In this document: piece by piece, positions 22,231 through 31,102 of the stretch
Position numbering within the stretch: position 1 is the stretch's first letter
Layout of the letters: each line of letters starts with the position of its first letter
From: a virus
DNA length: 40,383 nt
Strand: one strand, 5' to 3'
IMG/VR virus record: IMGVR_UViG_3300044974_000778
Span: 1-40,383 of that record
The notes under the pieces: generated by a model
Seen by the model: the letters and a program-made list of their open reading frames with translations, nothing else
Database searches by the model: none
What the model was told of the DNA's origin: nothing
Made by a program: the position numbers and the translations under genes

Positions 22231-23322
22231 TTATTTAATTTTATGTCTTTCAACATTTCCAATCTCTCTTTTGTAAATCGTTTCTCCATCTGGACTTTCA
22301 TAAATCCATTTAGTTTCTAATTCTTTTTTATCAACTTGTGATTTAATCCATTGATATGTTTTTTTAAGTCCTATAGAAAGTGGTTGACTAACTTCCCAAC
22401 CAACTTTTTCTCTATAAAGTTTGTTATCTGAATTTCTTCCTTGAACACCTAATGGACATTTGAAACCATACTTATCAATAAATTGTTGTCCTTCAATATT
22501 TTTGATTTCTATATCTTTATCTGAAATTGCAATTGCCATTCCTGCTAATTGATTAATTGTAACCATTTCTTCACTACCAATATTAACAGGACCAACAAAA
22601 TCACTCTCCATTAATCTCAATACCGCTTCAACACATTCATCAACGTATAAGAAAGAACGAGTTTGCATTCCGCTACCCCAAACCTCAATAACGTCTCCGT
22701 CTTTAGCTTCAGCAGCTTTTCTACACATTGCCGCTGGTGATTTTTCTCTACCACCTGTCCATGTACCTTGAGGTCCAAAGATATTGTGGAATCTTGCAAC
22801 TCTAACATCTAAACCGTAGTTTCTATTAAAAGCCAAGTATAATCTTTCTGAAAATAGTTTCTCCCATCCATATTCAGAATCAGGGTTAGCAGGGTAAGCC
22901 GATGATTCCTCACAATTTGGATTTTCAGGGTCTAACTGATTGTGTTCAGGGTACATACATGCTGATGATGAATAGAATACTTTACCCACTTTTTTCTTAA
23001 CACATTCTCTTACTACGTTAAGATTAATTGTTGCTGAATTATACATAACATCTGCATCGTGTTCACCTGTAAAGATATACAATGCTCCACCCATATCGGC
23101 AGCAAGTTGATATACTTCATCAACACCTTCTTCAATTACAAGTTCTACAACTTTAGGGTCTGTTAAATCTCCTAAAATAAATTCATGACAGAACTCGTCT
23201 TGAAAGAAGTATTCGTGTTTTTTAATATCACATACTCTTACGTGATTTCCTTCTTCTTTTAATCTTTTGGCAAGGTGTCCACCTATGAACCCTCCTCCGC
23301 CTAATACTACTATTTTTTTCAT
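22231..23322 (-). CDS. gme: GDP-mannose 3,5-epimerase
   Basis: This extended short-chain dehydrogenase converts GDP-D-mannose to GDP-L-galactose, using bound NAD. The residues that define GME rather than other NDP-sugar epimerases are visible: the GGGGFIGG loop (8-15), S120-A-C122, Y151-G-W-E-K155, GREK with Lys194, and GRNSDN with Arg296. In the characterised plant enzyme the matching Cys and Lys are the epimerisation acid/base pair. The stretches ADMGGA, RFHNIFGPQGTW and WGSGMQTRSFLYVDE also match. At 363 residues it is normal length with an extra C-terminal tail. It is flanked by glycosyltransferase-like and PhoH genes. Donor use by the GT10/GT11 enzymes is discussed in the findings. Confidence 0.9.
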   Translation of the reverse strand: MKKIVVLGGGGFIGGHLAKRLKEEGNHVRVCDIKKHEYFFQDEFCHEFILGDLTDPKVVELVIEEGVDEVYQLAADMGGALYIFTGEHDADVMYNSATINLNVVRECVKKKVGKVFYSSSACMYPEHNQLDPENPNCEESSAYPANPDSEYGWEKLFSERLYLAFNRNYGLDVRVARFHNIFGPQGTWTGGREKSPAAMCRKAAEAKDGDVIEVWGSGMQTRSFLYVDECVEAVLRLMESDFVGPVNIGSEEMVTINQLAGMAIAISDKDIEIKNIEGQQFIDKYGFKCPLGVQGRNSDNKLYREKVGWEVSQPLSIGLKKTYQWIKSQVDKKELETKWIYESPDGETIYKREIGNVERHKIK

Positions 23323-23331
23323 TGTTTAATT

Positions 23332-24234
23332 TTAATTCATTTTATATTCTAAGTATAGGTCATTTCCTTGAAAAATAACTTTCTTATTTGTACATTTATT
23401 TGGACTTCCAACGAACCATCCTAAGTTTGGTGGTACGTTAAGTGACTTAGAATAAATCACTTCTTTACCACAACATATTTTAAGTTTTAAAGGTAATTCC
23501 TCTTTAGTTATATTGATGAAATGTGCCTCATCGTTTGTTATAGATGTAATCTTCAATTTAGGTTTAGTGAAATCATTATACCTAATGTATTGTAAATCAA
23601 TTGGTATTTTATTAACCGATATATTGTGATTATCTAAATGATGTTTTAAGTTAACTTCATTTTGAGTTGTAAAATTAATGTCATCATTTTCAGACATCCA
23701 ATAATCTAATCGGTTCATATATACCTCCATTAGATTTCGAGGTCCAATTGCAAACCTATCGTTACATCCTCCAAAGTGGTCCTCTGACGGAGTTATTATA
23801 AATTCTCCCAAGGATTTCCAATTAAAAATACTTTTAAACTCCAAGTCAGGTCTTAATCTCATAACATAATCAAATGTCATGTTATTATCTTTCTCATATT
23901 CCTTAACCATATTGAATACAGATTGGAATTGTTTTAATTGATAGTAAATTAACTTTGGGTCGTTTTCACTATCAAGTTGATAATCTTGGTATTTGTATTT
24001 TGATTTTTGGTAACTTAAATCGGGGAGAACTGAGTCCTCCTCGATTTTAATTACTGATGATATTTTAAAAAAATCTGCGGGTATATTAATGGGTTTGTCT
24101 TCTTCTTTTGCAAAGGATGTGAAAAATTTTAACTTATAGTTTGAGTTAGTTAAAATCAAATTCTTAAAAATTGAAGGAAGGCATTTGTCAAAACTTCTGA
24201 ATTGCCCTGAAATACAAACCGCAACTGTTTTCAT
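23332..24234 (-). CDS. Glycosyltransferase-like protein (GQFR/RLRPDL type)
   Basis: The 300-residue product begins VAVCISGQFRSFDKCLPSIF and has YVMRLRPDL at 123-131. This pairing is seen in a family of putative GT-A proteins of bacterial surface-glycan and viral gene clusters. The Asp of RPD could be the metal-binding residue. The C-terminal 90 residues form a separate beta-rich domain with two Cys pairs (KICCGKE and SPNKCTNK), maybe for acceptor binding. I cannot name donor or acceptor. It shares one base with the start/stop of the upstream STELLO-like gene. Confidence 0.6.
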   Translation of the reverse strand: MKTVAVCISGQFRSFDKCLPSIFKNLILTNSNYKLKFFTSFAKEEDKPINIPADFFKISSVIKIEEDSVLPDLSYQKSKYKYQDYQLDSENDPKLIYYQLKQFQSVFNMVKEYEKDNNMTFDYVMRLRPDLEFKSIFNWKSLGEFIITPSEDHFGGCNDRFAIGPRNLMEVYMNRLDYWMSENDDINFTTQNEVNLKHHLDNHNISVNKIPIDLQYIRYNDFTKPKLKITSITNDEAHFINITKEELPLKLKICCGKEVIYSKSLNVPPNLGWFVGSPNKCTNKKVIFQGNDLYLEYKMN

Positions 24235-25169
24235 TAATTGAAATATTTTTGGTAGATGTCAAAATATTCAACCGTCTTTTCAGGTAGGATATTTCTATAG
24301 TCTGATAAGTTCTCTAATAAGTTTAGTGTTCCTCTATATCCAATTACCTCATTCTCCAAGTTTCTAACCAAGTCTTGAGGGTTTCTTGCTTGATATACCG
24401 ATGCTTTTGCAAATATAACAGAGTTCGGAAAATGATGTTGTAAGACATAGGACCCCCAAATGTCATCCATTCTACCTGTATAAGGAAAGACAGAGTAATG
24501 TTTAAGAACATCTCTGTGAATAAATGTATTTTGTGAGTTAAACGGTGTAAGTTGTTTTGTTGTGAAAGGTTCAAATGAGTTAAATTTTACGATTGGTTTT
24601 TTACTTAATCGACAAATTGCGTCGATGTCTGGGTCACCATCCCAGAATTCTGCTTGAATCATCGGTCTAATTTTTGTTTTACCTTTGTATTCAATGTTAT
24701 TTTTTACTTGAAGGTATTCGATTGGAAATCCTCTATGCCACAAGTCGTTATGTTCTGTTGTTGAAATCGCGTCAAAATAAGGACACGACAAATTTTCGTA
24801 TTCATCTACTTCAATTTCTTGACCCAGTAATATATTGTCACCCCAGAAATCATAAGGTATGTTGTCATCATCAACTGTTGCAATAATTTCTGCACCACTT
24901 TGATATGCGTAAACTAATCCAATATTTCTTCTTTGTATTGTTTTCCATCCAATAACCTCAGATAACTCAGGATATAATCTGTCTTGAGCTTCAGGATTAA
25001 GGTAAATTACGTTGTTATATTTTTCAGTTAAATCAACGTATGATTGGTGAGGAGTTTTTGTATCTCCAACAATTACAAATGTAAAATCTTTTTTATCTGC
25101 AATCTCACAAAATTTTATGGTTGCTTCGGTTGGTTCGTTAATCGTAGTTGTAATTATATATTTTTTCAT
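24234..25169 (-). CDS. STELLO/DUF288-like putative glycosyltransferase
   Basis: The 311-residue product starts with ITTTINEPTEATIKF, then VIVGDTKTP (33-40), QRRNIGLVYAYQSGAEII, and VDDDNIP (99-105). This order is the signature of the STELLO/DUF288 family: a VGD-KTP loop, an RKN-GYL helix and a DDDN metal site. Plant and animal members are Golgi-type proteins; here no transmembrane anchor is present, so it acts in the cytoplasm. The acceptor is unknown. Neighbours are a methyltransferase-like gene 1 base upstream and a GT-like gene overlapping by 1 base. Confidence 0.62.
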   Translation of the reverse strand: MKKYIITTTINEPTEATIKFCEIADKKDFTFVIVGDTKTPHQSYVDLTEKYNNVIYLNPEAQDRLYPELSEVIGWKTIQRRNIGLVYAYQSGAEIIATVDDDNIPYDFWGDNILLGQEIEVDEYENLSCPYFDAISTTEHNDLWHRGFPIEYLQVKNNIEYKGKTKIRPMIQAEFWDGDPDIDAICRLSKKPIVKFNSFEPFTTKQLTPFNSQNTFIHRDVLKHYSVFPYTGRMDDIWGSYVLQHHFPNSVIFAKASVYQARNPQDLVRNLENEVIGYRGTLNLLENLSDYRNILPEKTVEYFDIYQKYFN

Positions 25170-25170
25170 A

Positions 25171-25779
25171 TTAATAAACCAAATAAATGTGGTTTCCTTG
25201 TTCTGTGTTTATGATTGTATAATTTGGATTGATACTATGAAGAGCATCTTTAAATTCCTGTAAGGTTGGGAAGTTTCCTTGTCCTAAATCTTTACAGTCG
25301 TCAATTAACATAACGTGGTCGTTACGATTGCTTGCCTCTTTAATCGCGCCTAATTCTTCTCTTAATGGACCTTCTAACATACTGTGAGCATCTAATAGAA
25401 TAAAGAATCTTTCATCAGGTAATTCTTCTAATACAGATTTTAATACATCTCCTGAATTACCTTCCAAGAAAGTAAGGTTACCGTATTGTTCAGAAAGTTT
25501 TTGATATGATTCTCTATAACTTTTTCCATCGTAAGGATTACGGTCAGGAAATAATTCTACTGTGAATGTAACATCAAAATGTTCAGCCAAGAATATTGAA
25601 GTTCTTGCGTCATGAGTTCCTGTTTCAATTGCAAAATTTATTTCGTTTAAGTTTGGGATTTTGTCTTGGTACTGGTAAAGTAAACTAACAAATAAGTTAG
25701 GTATTGGTAATGATGTCTTATGTATGTCGGACATTTGTTCCCATCTACTGTCACCTGTATAATCTAAATTTAATTTCAT
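25171..25779 (-). CDS. Putative SAM-dependent methyltransferase
   Basis: The 202-residue product has a class I methyltransferase pattern: motif I AIETGTHDARTSIFLAEHF (50-68), an acidic TVELFPDR after strand 2 and LLDAHS (129-133) then VMLIDDCKDL after strand 5. It resembles enzymes that methylate sugars or macrolides, and its position between a dehydrogenase and the STELLO-like gene suggests a role on the glycan or its precursor. Motif I lacks the usual Gly-rich GxGxG, so catalytic activity is not certain. Confidence 0.6.
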   Translation of the reverse strand: MKLNLDYTGDSRWEQMSDIHKTSLPIPNLFVSLLYQYQDKIPNLNEINFAIETGTHDARTSIFLAEHFDVTFTVELFPDRNPYDGKSYRESYQKLSEQYGNLTFLEGNSGDVLKSVLEELPDERFFILLDAHSMLEGPLREELGAIKEASNRNDHVMLIDDCKDLGQGNFPTLQEFKDALHSINPNYTIINTEQGNHIYLVY

Positions 25780-25780
25780 A

Positions 25781-26809
25781 TTAGTTATTTTTTATAATAC
25801 ATTTTAGGATTTGGTCTTTATAATCCGCAACAGTATCAAATGCTTTTTGAATATCGTTAAATTCAAATTCATGGGAAATAATACCCTCAATCTCTTTGTC
25901 TCCTGTGTAGTTCTTAACACAGTCATCCAAAGTTTGATTCGACCTTCTTACGTTTTTGATTGTTAATTCTTTGGTTCTCATTCTGTGTGGGTTGTAGGTT
26001 ACAAAATCCGCTTCAGGTATCCCGATTAATGCAACTTTACCATTAACCGCTGCCACATTAATACAACCATCAATAGATTCTGTTGTACCTCCTGTGTCGA
26101 TAGCCATGGTTGTTCCCATTCCACCAGTAAGTTCTTTGATTTTTCTTGCGTAGTCATCGGCAAGTAAAAATGATTCGGTTGCTCCGAAATCTTTTGCGAA
26201 TTTGGTTCGGTAAGGTAGTTTGTCAATCATGAAAATATCTTTAACTCCTGCCTTCTTTAAAATTGAAAACATACATAAACCAATTGGACCCGCACCAAAG
26301 ATGGTTGCAGATTCAGTAAATTTAGGTTCAATTAAATTTGCGGTGTGAAGACAAACTCCAAGAGGTTCAAGTAAACTTGCCAAGTTGAATGACATTGAAT
26401 CGGGTATCTTTGCCAATTGTAGTTCTTCAACCACAACATAATCGGCAAACGCTCCTTGAGAATTTGCTCCCATGAAAGTTCCCTTATCACATAAGTTATG
26501 TTTACCTCTTAAAGACCAATAAGATGTGATACAAGGCATCCCAGGTTCAACTGCGACTCTATCACCATCTTTGAATTTTTTAGACCCGTTGGCGTCAACT
26601 ATGACCCCCGCAGGTTCATGTCCCATATACATTGGGAGAGGATTTTTAAAGGAGCCTAATCCTCCTTCTTTAAAGTAATGCATGTCGGAACCACAGATTC
26701 CAACAGATTTCATTGCGACAAGTATTTGACCTTCCTTTAATTTTGGAATTTCTTCCTCAAAAATCTCAATCTTTCTTATCTGAGTTAGTTTTGCTACTCT
26801 GTTCTTCAT
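25781..26809 (-). CDS. Zinc-type MDR dehydrogenase lacking half of its structural zinc site
   Basis: This NAD(P)-dependent polyol or alcohol dehydrogenase is like sorbitol/xylitol or L-iditol dehydrogenases. The catalytic zinc set is intact: Cys39 (GICGSD), His64-Glu65 (GHEP) and Glu148. The Rossmann stretch is FGAGPIGLCM near 171. The structural zinc site should have four Cys; here Cys93 and Cys107 remain, but the two between (96 and 99) are Ser. A 44-base overlap with the upstream aminotransferase gene is supported by the normal N-terminus here. In context it may oxidise a sugar hydroxyl to the ketone that the aminotransferase uses; the substrate is unknown. Confidence 0.8.
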   Translation of the reverse strand: MKNRVAKLTQIRKIEIFEEEIPKLKEGQILVAMKSVGICGSDMHYFKEGGLGSFKNPLPMYMGHEPAGVIVDANGSKKFKDGDRVAVEPGMPCITSYWSLRGKHNLCDKGTFMGANSQGAFADYVVVEELQLAKIPDSMSFNLASLLEPLGVCLHTANLIEPKFTESATIFGAGPIGLCMFSILKKAGVKDIFMIDKLPYRTKFAKDFGATESFLLADDYARKIKELTGGMGTTMAIDTGGTTESIDGCINVAAVNGKVALIGIPEADFVTYNPHRMRTKELTIKNVRRSNQTLDDCVKNYTGDKEIEGIISHEFEFNDIQKAFDTVADYKDQILKCIIKNN

Positions 26810-27929
26810 AATCGATTAAAGCTTGTTTTAAAACATCACAAATGTAATCGACCTCTTTTATTGATAACTCAGGGTATAGAGGAGGGCATACGTGATGTTT
26901 ACAATAATAATCAGTATTTGGTAAATTTACAGAGGAAAATTGCTCTTTATATAAAGGTTGTTGATGAACGGGGATTCTATATACCTCTCCCGTTAATGAA
27001 ATACCTCTTTCTTTACAATATTTTTTTAACCAAGCACCGTCCATAGGGGTAATAACAATTGCCTTATAGTTCGCACAAATACCCTTACCTTTTTGTTTGA
27101 TAACTGTGTATTTGGTCTTTTCTAAATTTTTTCGGTATCTCTCTAAAAGATAACTTCTTTGTTCAATTCTGTCATGAACTCTATCACATTCTATACTACC
27201 TAATAATCCAGTAAATTCGTTAATCTTAAAGTTGTTTCCATTTGGTGCGACAATAACACCCGCATCCTCAAGATGTCTACCAAAGTTCTTTAATGATTTC
27301 ATTTTTTCATAAAGTTCTTTGTTATTTGTAGTAATCATACCACCTTCACCTGTTGTCATAACTTTTGTTGGGAAGAATGAGAAGGTACCTACATCACCAA
27401 TAACTCCTGCTCGTTGAGTACCTTTTAAAGAAAAGTGGGCGTGGGCCGCGTCTTCAACTAATGGAACATTATGTTTTTTACATAACTGAACAATCTTATT
27501 AATATCGTGTGATATGATACCACCAATGTGAACAATAATAACCGCACCTGTTTCCGAAGTTATTTTAGATTCCAAATCTTTCAGACAAATTGAAAATGAT
27601 TGCGATTCCATATCTAATAATTCAACAATACCTCCAGCATTTGTAACTGCAACACTAGTTGCGAAAAATGTATTTGACGGCATCAAAACTTTTTTACCAT
27701 ATACTCCAAGAGACTTTAACGCTAACTCAATAGCGGTGGTACCATTTGAACAGGCTAACGCATATTTTGCATCACTCATCTTGGCAAATTTATCTTCAAA
27801 CTCTTTAACGTATTTGGATTCACCTAATGGTCTGTCAGAAGACAATATATCCCAAGAACCTCTTAGGAATTTAACTTTGGATTTGAAATCAAATTTCAAT
27901 CTAAAAATTGGAATACTTAATTTTCTCAT
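26766..27929 (-). CDS. DegT/DnrJ/EryC1/StrS-family sugar aminotransferase
   Basis: This PLP enzyme aminates a keto-sugar nucleotide or cyclitol. Motifs: ACSNGTTAIELAL (59-71), MPSNTFFAT, VEDAAHAHF with Asp160 pairing with the cofactor ring nitrogen, and SFFPTKVMTTGEGGM with Lys189 forming the Schiff base. The length (387) is normal. It overlaps the downstream dehydrogenase gene by 44 bases and the upstream acyltransferase gene by 4. Dehydrogenase, aminotransferase and acyltransferase in a row imply production of an N-acylated amino sugar. Which carbon and which sugar cannot be read from the sequence. Confidence 0.85.
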   Translation of the reverse strand: MRKLSIPIFRLKFDFKSKVKFLRGSWDILSSDRPLGESKYVKEFEDKFAKMSDAKYALACSNGTTAIELALKSLGVYGKKVLMPSNTFFATSVAVTNAGGIVELLDMESQSFSICLKDLESKITSETGAVIIVHIGGIISHDINKIVQLCKKHNVPLVEDAAHAHFSLKGTQRAGVIGDVGTFSFFPTKVMTTGEGGMITTNNKELYEKMKSLKNFGRHLEDAGVIVAPNGNNFKINEFTGLLGSIECDRVHDRIEQRSYLLERYRKNLEKTKYTVIKQKGKGICANYKAIVITPMDGAWLKKYCKERGISLTGEVYRIPVHQQPLYKEQFSSVNLPNTDYYCKHHVCPPLYPELSIKEVDYICDVLKQALIDYEEQSSKTNSDKKD

Positions 27930-28564
27930 AATTTATAAACTTTTTTAACTTTTGATGGTATACCTGCAACCATAACATTTGGTGGGACATCAGTTATTAC
28001 AACTGAACCCGCGGCAACAATAGAGTTATCACCAACTGTAACTTTAGGAATTATAGTACTTCCCGCACTAATAAAACAATTCTCACCAATATGAACATAA
28101 CCACATAGAGTTGTATTTGGAGATATTTGTGAATAATCCCCAACATGACAATCGTGTTCTACAACAGAACCCGTATTAATAATTGTACAATCTCCAATAT
28201 GAGAGTCGATGTGAACAACCGCGTTGGGACAAACCAAATTACCATGTCCAAACCTTTTGGATTCGACAACAGCAGTTGGGTGAATACAATTTATTGGTTC
28301 TTTCTTTGTATGTTCTTTGATTAACTCGTAATGTTTTTTTCTTAACAAATTGTCTCCCGTTGCAATAAAATATTCTATGTTAGGGGACTTAAGATGTTCT
28401 AAGGATTTTTCAACCGTTGAATATAAACGGTTGGTTATAATTTCGTCGGCATAACATTCGACATAATATAGTACGTGTCTCGGGTGAGTTATTTTAAAAA
28501 TGTTTGTTGCAATTTTTGCACCTGCCGAGCCACCGACAATTATTATTGATTTTGGTTCGCTCAT
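27926..28564 (-). CDS. Hexapeptide acyltransferase, PglD/NeuD-like
   Basis: This is a left-handed beta-helix sugar acetyltransferase that uses acetyl-CoA, acting on an amino (or hydroxyl) group of a nucleotide sugar. Residues 1-85 form a small Rossmann-like domain (SIIIVGGSAGAKIATNI). Residues about 95-205 are hexapeptide turns (VVHIDSHIGDCTIINTGSVV, then ISPNTTLCGYVHIGENCFIS), with the conserved EHDCHVGDY stretch where a His is the usual base. The length (212) fits PglD. It is coupled by 4-base overlaps to the aminotransferase and to the glycosyltransferase-like gene, so it probably acetylates the product of the aminotransferase. Confidence 0.82.
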   Translation of the reverse strand: MSEPKSIIIVGGSAGAKIATNIFKITHPRHVLYYVECYADEIITNRLYSTVEKSLEHLKSPNIEYFIATGDNLLRKKHYELIKEHTKKEPINCIHPTAVVESKRFGHGNLVCPNAVVHIDSHIGDCTIINTGSVVEHDCHVGDYSQISPNTTLCGYVHIGENCFISAGSTIIPKVTVGDNSIVAAGSVVITDVPPNVMVAGIPSKVKKVYKL

Positions 28565-29391
28565 ATAATTTCTATTGGTAAATCTTCGTTATACATACCC
28601 CAATTTTCTGAATTAGAGGTTTGTGTGAAATCTCGAATAATTTCGTTTTGGTCAGACATTGGAGGAACTGATTCGTCCTCATCTCTATCGCCACCTTTAC
28701 CGTGATTTAAATGAAAAATGTAATGGTCTAAAATTTTAATGTCTGAATAGAATGACGATTTCTTCATTACGTTTGTGTCAATACCACATCCAAATAAAAC
28801 TGATTCTTCAAACCCTTTCATTTTAAACCAAATATCTCTATGTCCAATCTGATAATCTCCACAACAATTAATTAAAGACCAACGGTCGTTTTCACTTTCA
28901 AATAGTTCTTTAGCCCTAAATGAATCTCTACGACTATTAAGGTGATTATATAGTGATTGATAATCGTTGAATGATAAATGAAGTTTTTCATCCACGTCCC
29001 TTCTTTGTACTGTATAAAACGAACCTGTGTCAAGAGTATTAAAATCCAGTGGAGTTGTCACTATGTCTATGTTAGTAGATACAATAAAGTCATTCTGAGC
29101 TCGTCTAACCCCTACATTACGACTGATTGATTCAATCATGTTATATTGATTAAGTTCGGGGTACTTTTCTTTTAATAGTTCTTTTGGAACTTGTATGTGT
29201 TTTAATTTACCTGTGTGGGGTATATTATGTTTTATGTTTGAAATAACACCTTCACCATTAACGGTCTTCCAATCAACAAAAATAACCTCATCATGATTTT
29301 CAATCAGGGAGGTTAATGCCATGGTGGTTCTTTTATGTAAATTTCCACCATAGTTATCGTTTCTTGATGATAGTACAACAGAACTCTTCAT
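28561..29391 (-). CDS. Glycosyltransferase-like protein, GT-A type
   Basis: The 276-residue product begins SSVVLSSRNDNYGGNLHKRT, a GT2-like start, and has ESISRNVGVRRAQNDFIVST (88-106) followed by NIDIV, which takes the place of the DxD metal site (Asn-Ile-Asp). GFEESVLFGCGIDTNVM in the C-terminal half resembles the galactosyltransferase-type ending. The first Asp of the DxD is Asn, so metal binding may differ. It overlaps its neighbours by 4 and 1 bases. The donor is unknown. Family placement is moderate. Confidence 0.6.
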   Translation of the reverse strand: MKSSVVLSSRNDNYGGNLHKRTTMALTSLIENHDEVIFVDWKTVNGEGVISNIKHNIPHTGKLKHIQVPKELLKEKYPELNQYNMIESISRNVGVRRAQNDFIVSTNIDIVTTPLDFNTLDTGSFYTVQRRDVDEKLHLSFNDYQSLYNHLNSRRDSFRAKELFESENDRWSLINCCGDYQIGHRDIWFKMKGFEESVLFGCGIDTNVMKKSSFYSDIKILDHYIFHLNHGKGGDRDEDESVPPMSDQNEIIRDFTQTSNSENWGMYNEDLPIEII

Positions 29392-30044
29392 TAAATTTTC
29401 TTATATAATTTATCACAAAACATTTTACCTGTCACCGAACTTCTATGGTGAGTACTGTCTTTAATAAACTCAAATCCTTTTGAAACTATGTATTCGTTTA
29501 CCTTTCTATCAAAGTCAGACCCTAAATCGGATACTTCAATAATAATGTAGGTAAAATTTTTAATCTCATCTCCAATACCCTCTAATACCTGTAATTCAGC
29601 ACCTTCAGTATCTATGTTTAATAAATCGTAGTTTTTGAAATCAAACCTTTCTCTTTCAAACAAGGTTTTAATTGTTATTGTTTTTGTTTTAACAATATTA
29701 CCACTTTGTTCTATTAGTGAACTTGAATCAGGATTTGATGACGGACAATAAAGATTCATTTCCAAATCGTCTTCATTCCATGCAGCTAAGTTGTATATCT
29801 TTTGACCAAACTGTTCAATCTCATTTTTAAACCTTTGGTACGAATTTGGGTTCGCCTCCAAGAAAATAGAATTATCACCACAATAATGAGAGTATTGTTT
29901 TGCTTCCCAAGCATCCCAAGCACCAATATGTAAAACACCTTTAGGTGTCCAATCTAAATTATGAAACAAACCTTTATTGTTTCCAAAATTTTCAGTTCCA
30001 ACTGGATTGGGGTCTTTATCCCAAAACGCTCCGAATAGGCTCAT
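29391..30044 (-). CDS. FkbM-family methyltransferase
   Basis: This enzyme would methylate an oxygen of a sugar or other small group using SAM. Visible are LHIGAWDAWEAKQY near 38-51 (motif I; FkbM members have a similar G-N-G), IFLEANPNSYQRFK with the acidic residue for the SAM ribose, and LLNIDTEGAELQVLEG (141-156), the FkbM hallmark. The length (217) is normal. It is one base from both its neighbours. FkbM genes are frequent in glycan clusters, where they cap or modify sugars. Confidence 0.8.
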   Translation of the reverse strand: MSLFGAFWDKDPNPVGTENFGNNKGLFHNLDWTPKGVLHIGAWDAWEAKQYSHYCGDNSIFLEANPNSYQRFKNEIEQFGQKIYNLAAWNEDDLEMNLYCPSSNPDSSSLIEQSGNIVKTKTITIKTLFERERFDFKNYDLLNIDTEGAELQVLEGIGDEIKNFTYIIIEVSDLGSDFDRKVNEYIVSKGFEFIKDSTHHRSSVTGKMFCDKLYKKI

Positions 30045-30045
30045 G

Positions 30046-30717
30046 TTATTTTCTTTTTAATATTATTTCTTCAGTTGCGTGACCAACGTTAGTAATTTGT
30101 ACGATTTCCCAATCCGTCGCATTTTCACGTATCCATTTTTCACTTATAAAAACAACTCTAATTATTTCTCTACCGTTCCAATTTTCAAAATTAGCTTGTT
30201 CGTTCCCGTCATGTTTATGTTTATTATCGTCATTTAACATTCCATCATACATCACAAAAATACATCCTGGATTTGCCACTTCCGCTAAATTTTTAAAAAC
30301 ATCTGACTTAAATTCTAAAGGTATGTGAGGAAGGACTGCGTTCGTAAACATGAAATCAAATTTAATTGGAAACTTATTTTCAAAACTTTCAGTTAAGTCC
30401 GATTGAATAAATTTTAAATTTTCAGTCTCATATTGTTTAGCATAATTAATTCTATTATTAGATAAATCGATTCCATAAGTCTTATCAAAAGTTTCACTTA
30501 AAACTCTGGTGAAATATCCTTGAGCACATCCAACGTCTAAACAATTCTTATTAACATTTTTATCTATTAAGTTTTTAATTTTTGGAATTAAATTTTCTTT
30601 CATCCAACTGACGTTTCTTTCTGGGTAACCTGTTTCAGAACCAGGGGTTCCTTCAGGGTTAATCAAACTTTCGTCTTCAAAATAATTTTTTAATGCTTCT
30701 TTAATGTTGTGTATCAT
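30046..30717 (-). CDS. Class I SAM-dependent methyltransferase
   Basis: The Rossmann SAM-binding loop is CLDVGCAQGYF (59-69), followed by YGIDLSNNRINYA with the acidic residue for the ribose, and FDFMFTNAVLPHI as motif post-II, where the His is typical of the Methyltransf_11 group. The length (223) fits. It is 1 base upstream of the FkbM gene and 1 base from DUF6165. The substrate is probably a glycan or its precursor; small-molecule and protein substrates cannot be excluded. Confidence 0.78.
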   Translation of the reverse strand: MIHNIKEALKNYFEDESLINPEGTPGSETGYPERNVSWMKENLIPKIKNLIDKNVNKNCLDVGCAQGYFTRVLSETFDKTYGIDLSNNRINYAKQYETENLKFIQSDLTESFENKFPIKFDFMFTNAVLPHIPLEFKSDVFKNLAEVANPGCIFVMYDGMLNDDNKHKHDGNEQANFENWNGREIIRVVFISEKWIRENATDWEIVQITNVGHATEEIILKRK

Positions 30718-30718
30718 A

Positions 30719-31102
30719 TTATTGGTATTTTACATATTCTTTCACCTCTCTAATTTCAGAATCGGTGATTGCGTTAATTTCATTCTTTAATCTGAATCTT
30801 TCATCGTTTGTGAAATATACTTTTCTTGCTTGGTCTATAAATTCACCTTCAAATCTTTTTTCAGTTTCAATGACTCTTAATCTATCTTCAACATCCCACA
30901 ATTTTTCATTAATATCACATAACTGGTGATACAATGCTTCAATGTCTGGACTATCTAAATAAATTGAGGATAAATTATACAATAGTTCAAATTCTTTATT
31001 TACTAAAACTAACTTTTCTTCGTTAGTTATTTTTGTTTTTTTTACGTGTAGGATTGATAATTTGTCAATTAATTCTCCAACACTAACTGGTACGTAAATC
31101 AT
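30719..31102 (-). CDS. DUF6165-like protein
   Basis: The 127-residue product starts MIYVPVSVGELIDKLSILHV and continues with KKTKITNEEKLVLVNKEFEL, then a helical acidic body and a C-terminal NAITDSEIREVKEY. The GELIDK-SIL--K pattern is that of DUF6165, found in bacterial glycan clusters and phages beside glycosyltransferases. Its function is unknown; helical and without a membrane segment, it may be a partner of a transferase. It overlaps the GT9-like gene by 4 bases. Confidence 0.72.
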   Translation of the reverse strand: MIYVPVSVGELIDKLSILHVKKTKITNEEKLVLVNKEFELLYNLSSIYLDSPDIEALYHQLCDINEKLWDVEDRLRVIETEKRFEGEFIDQARKVYFTNDERFRLKNEINAITDSEIREVKEYVKYQ

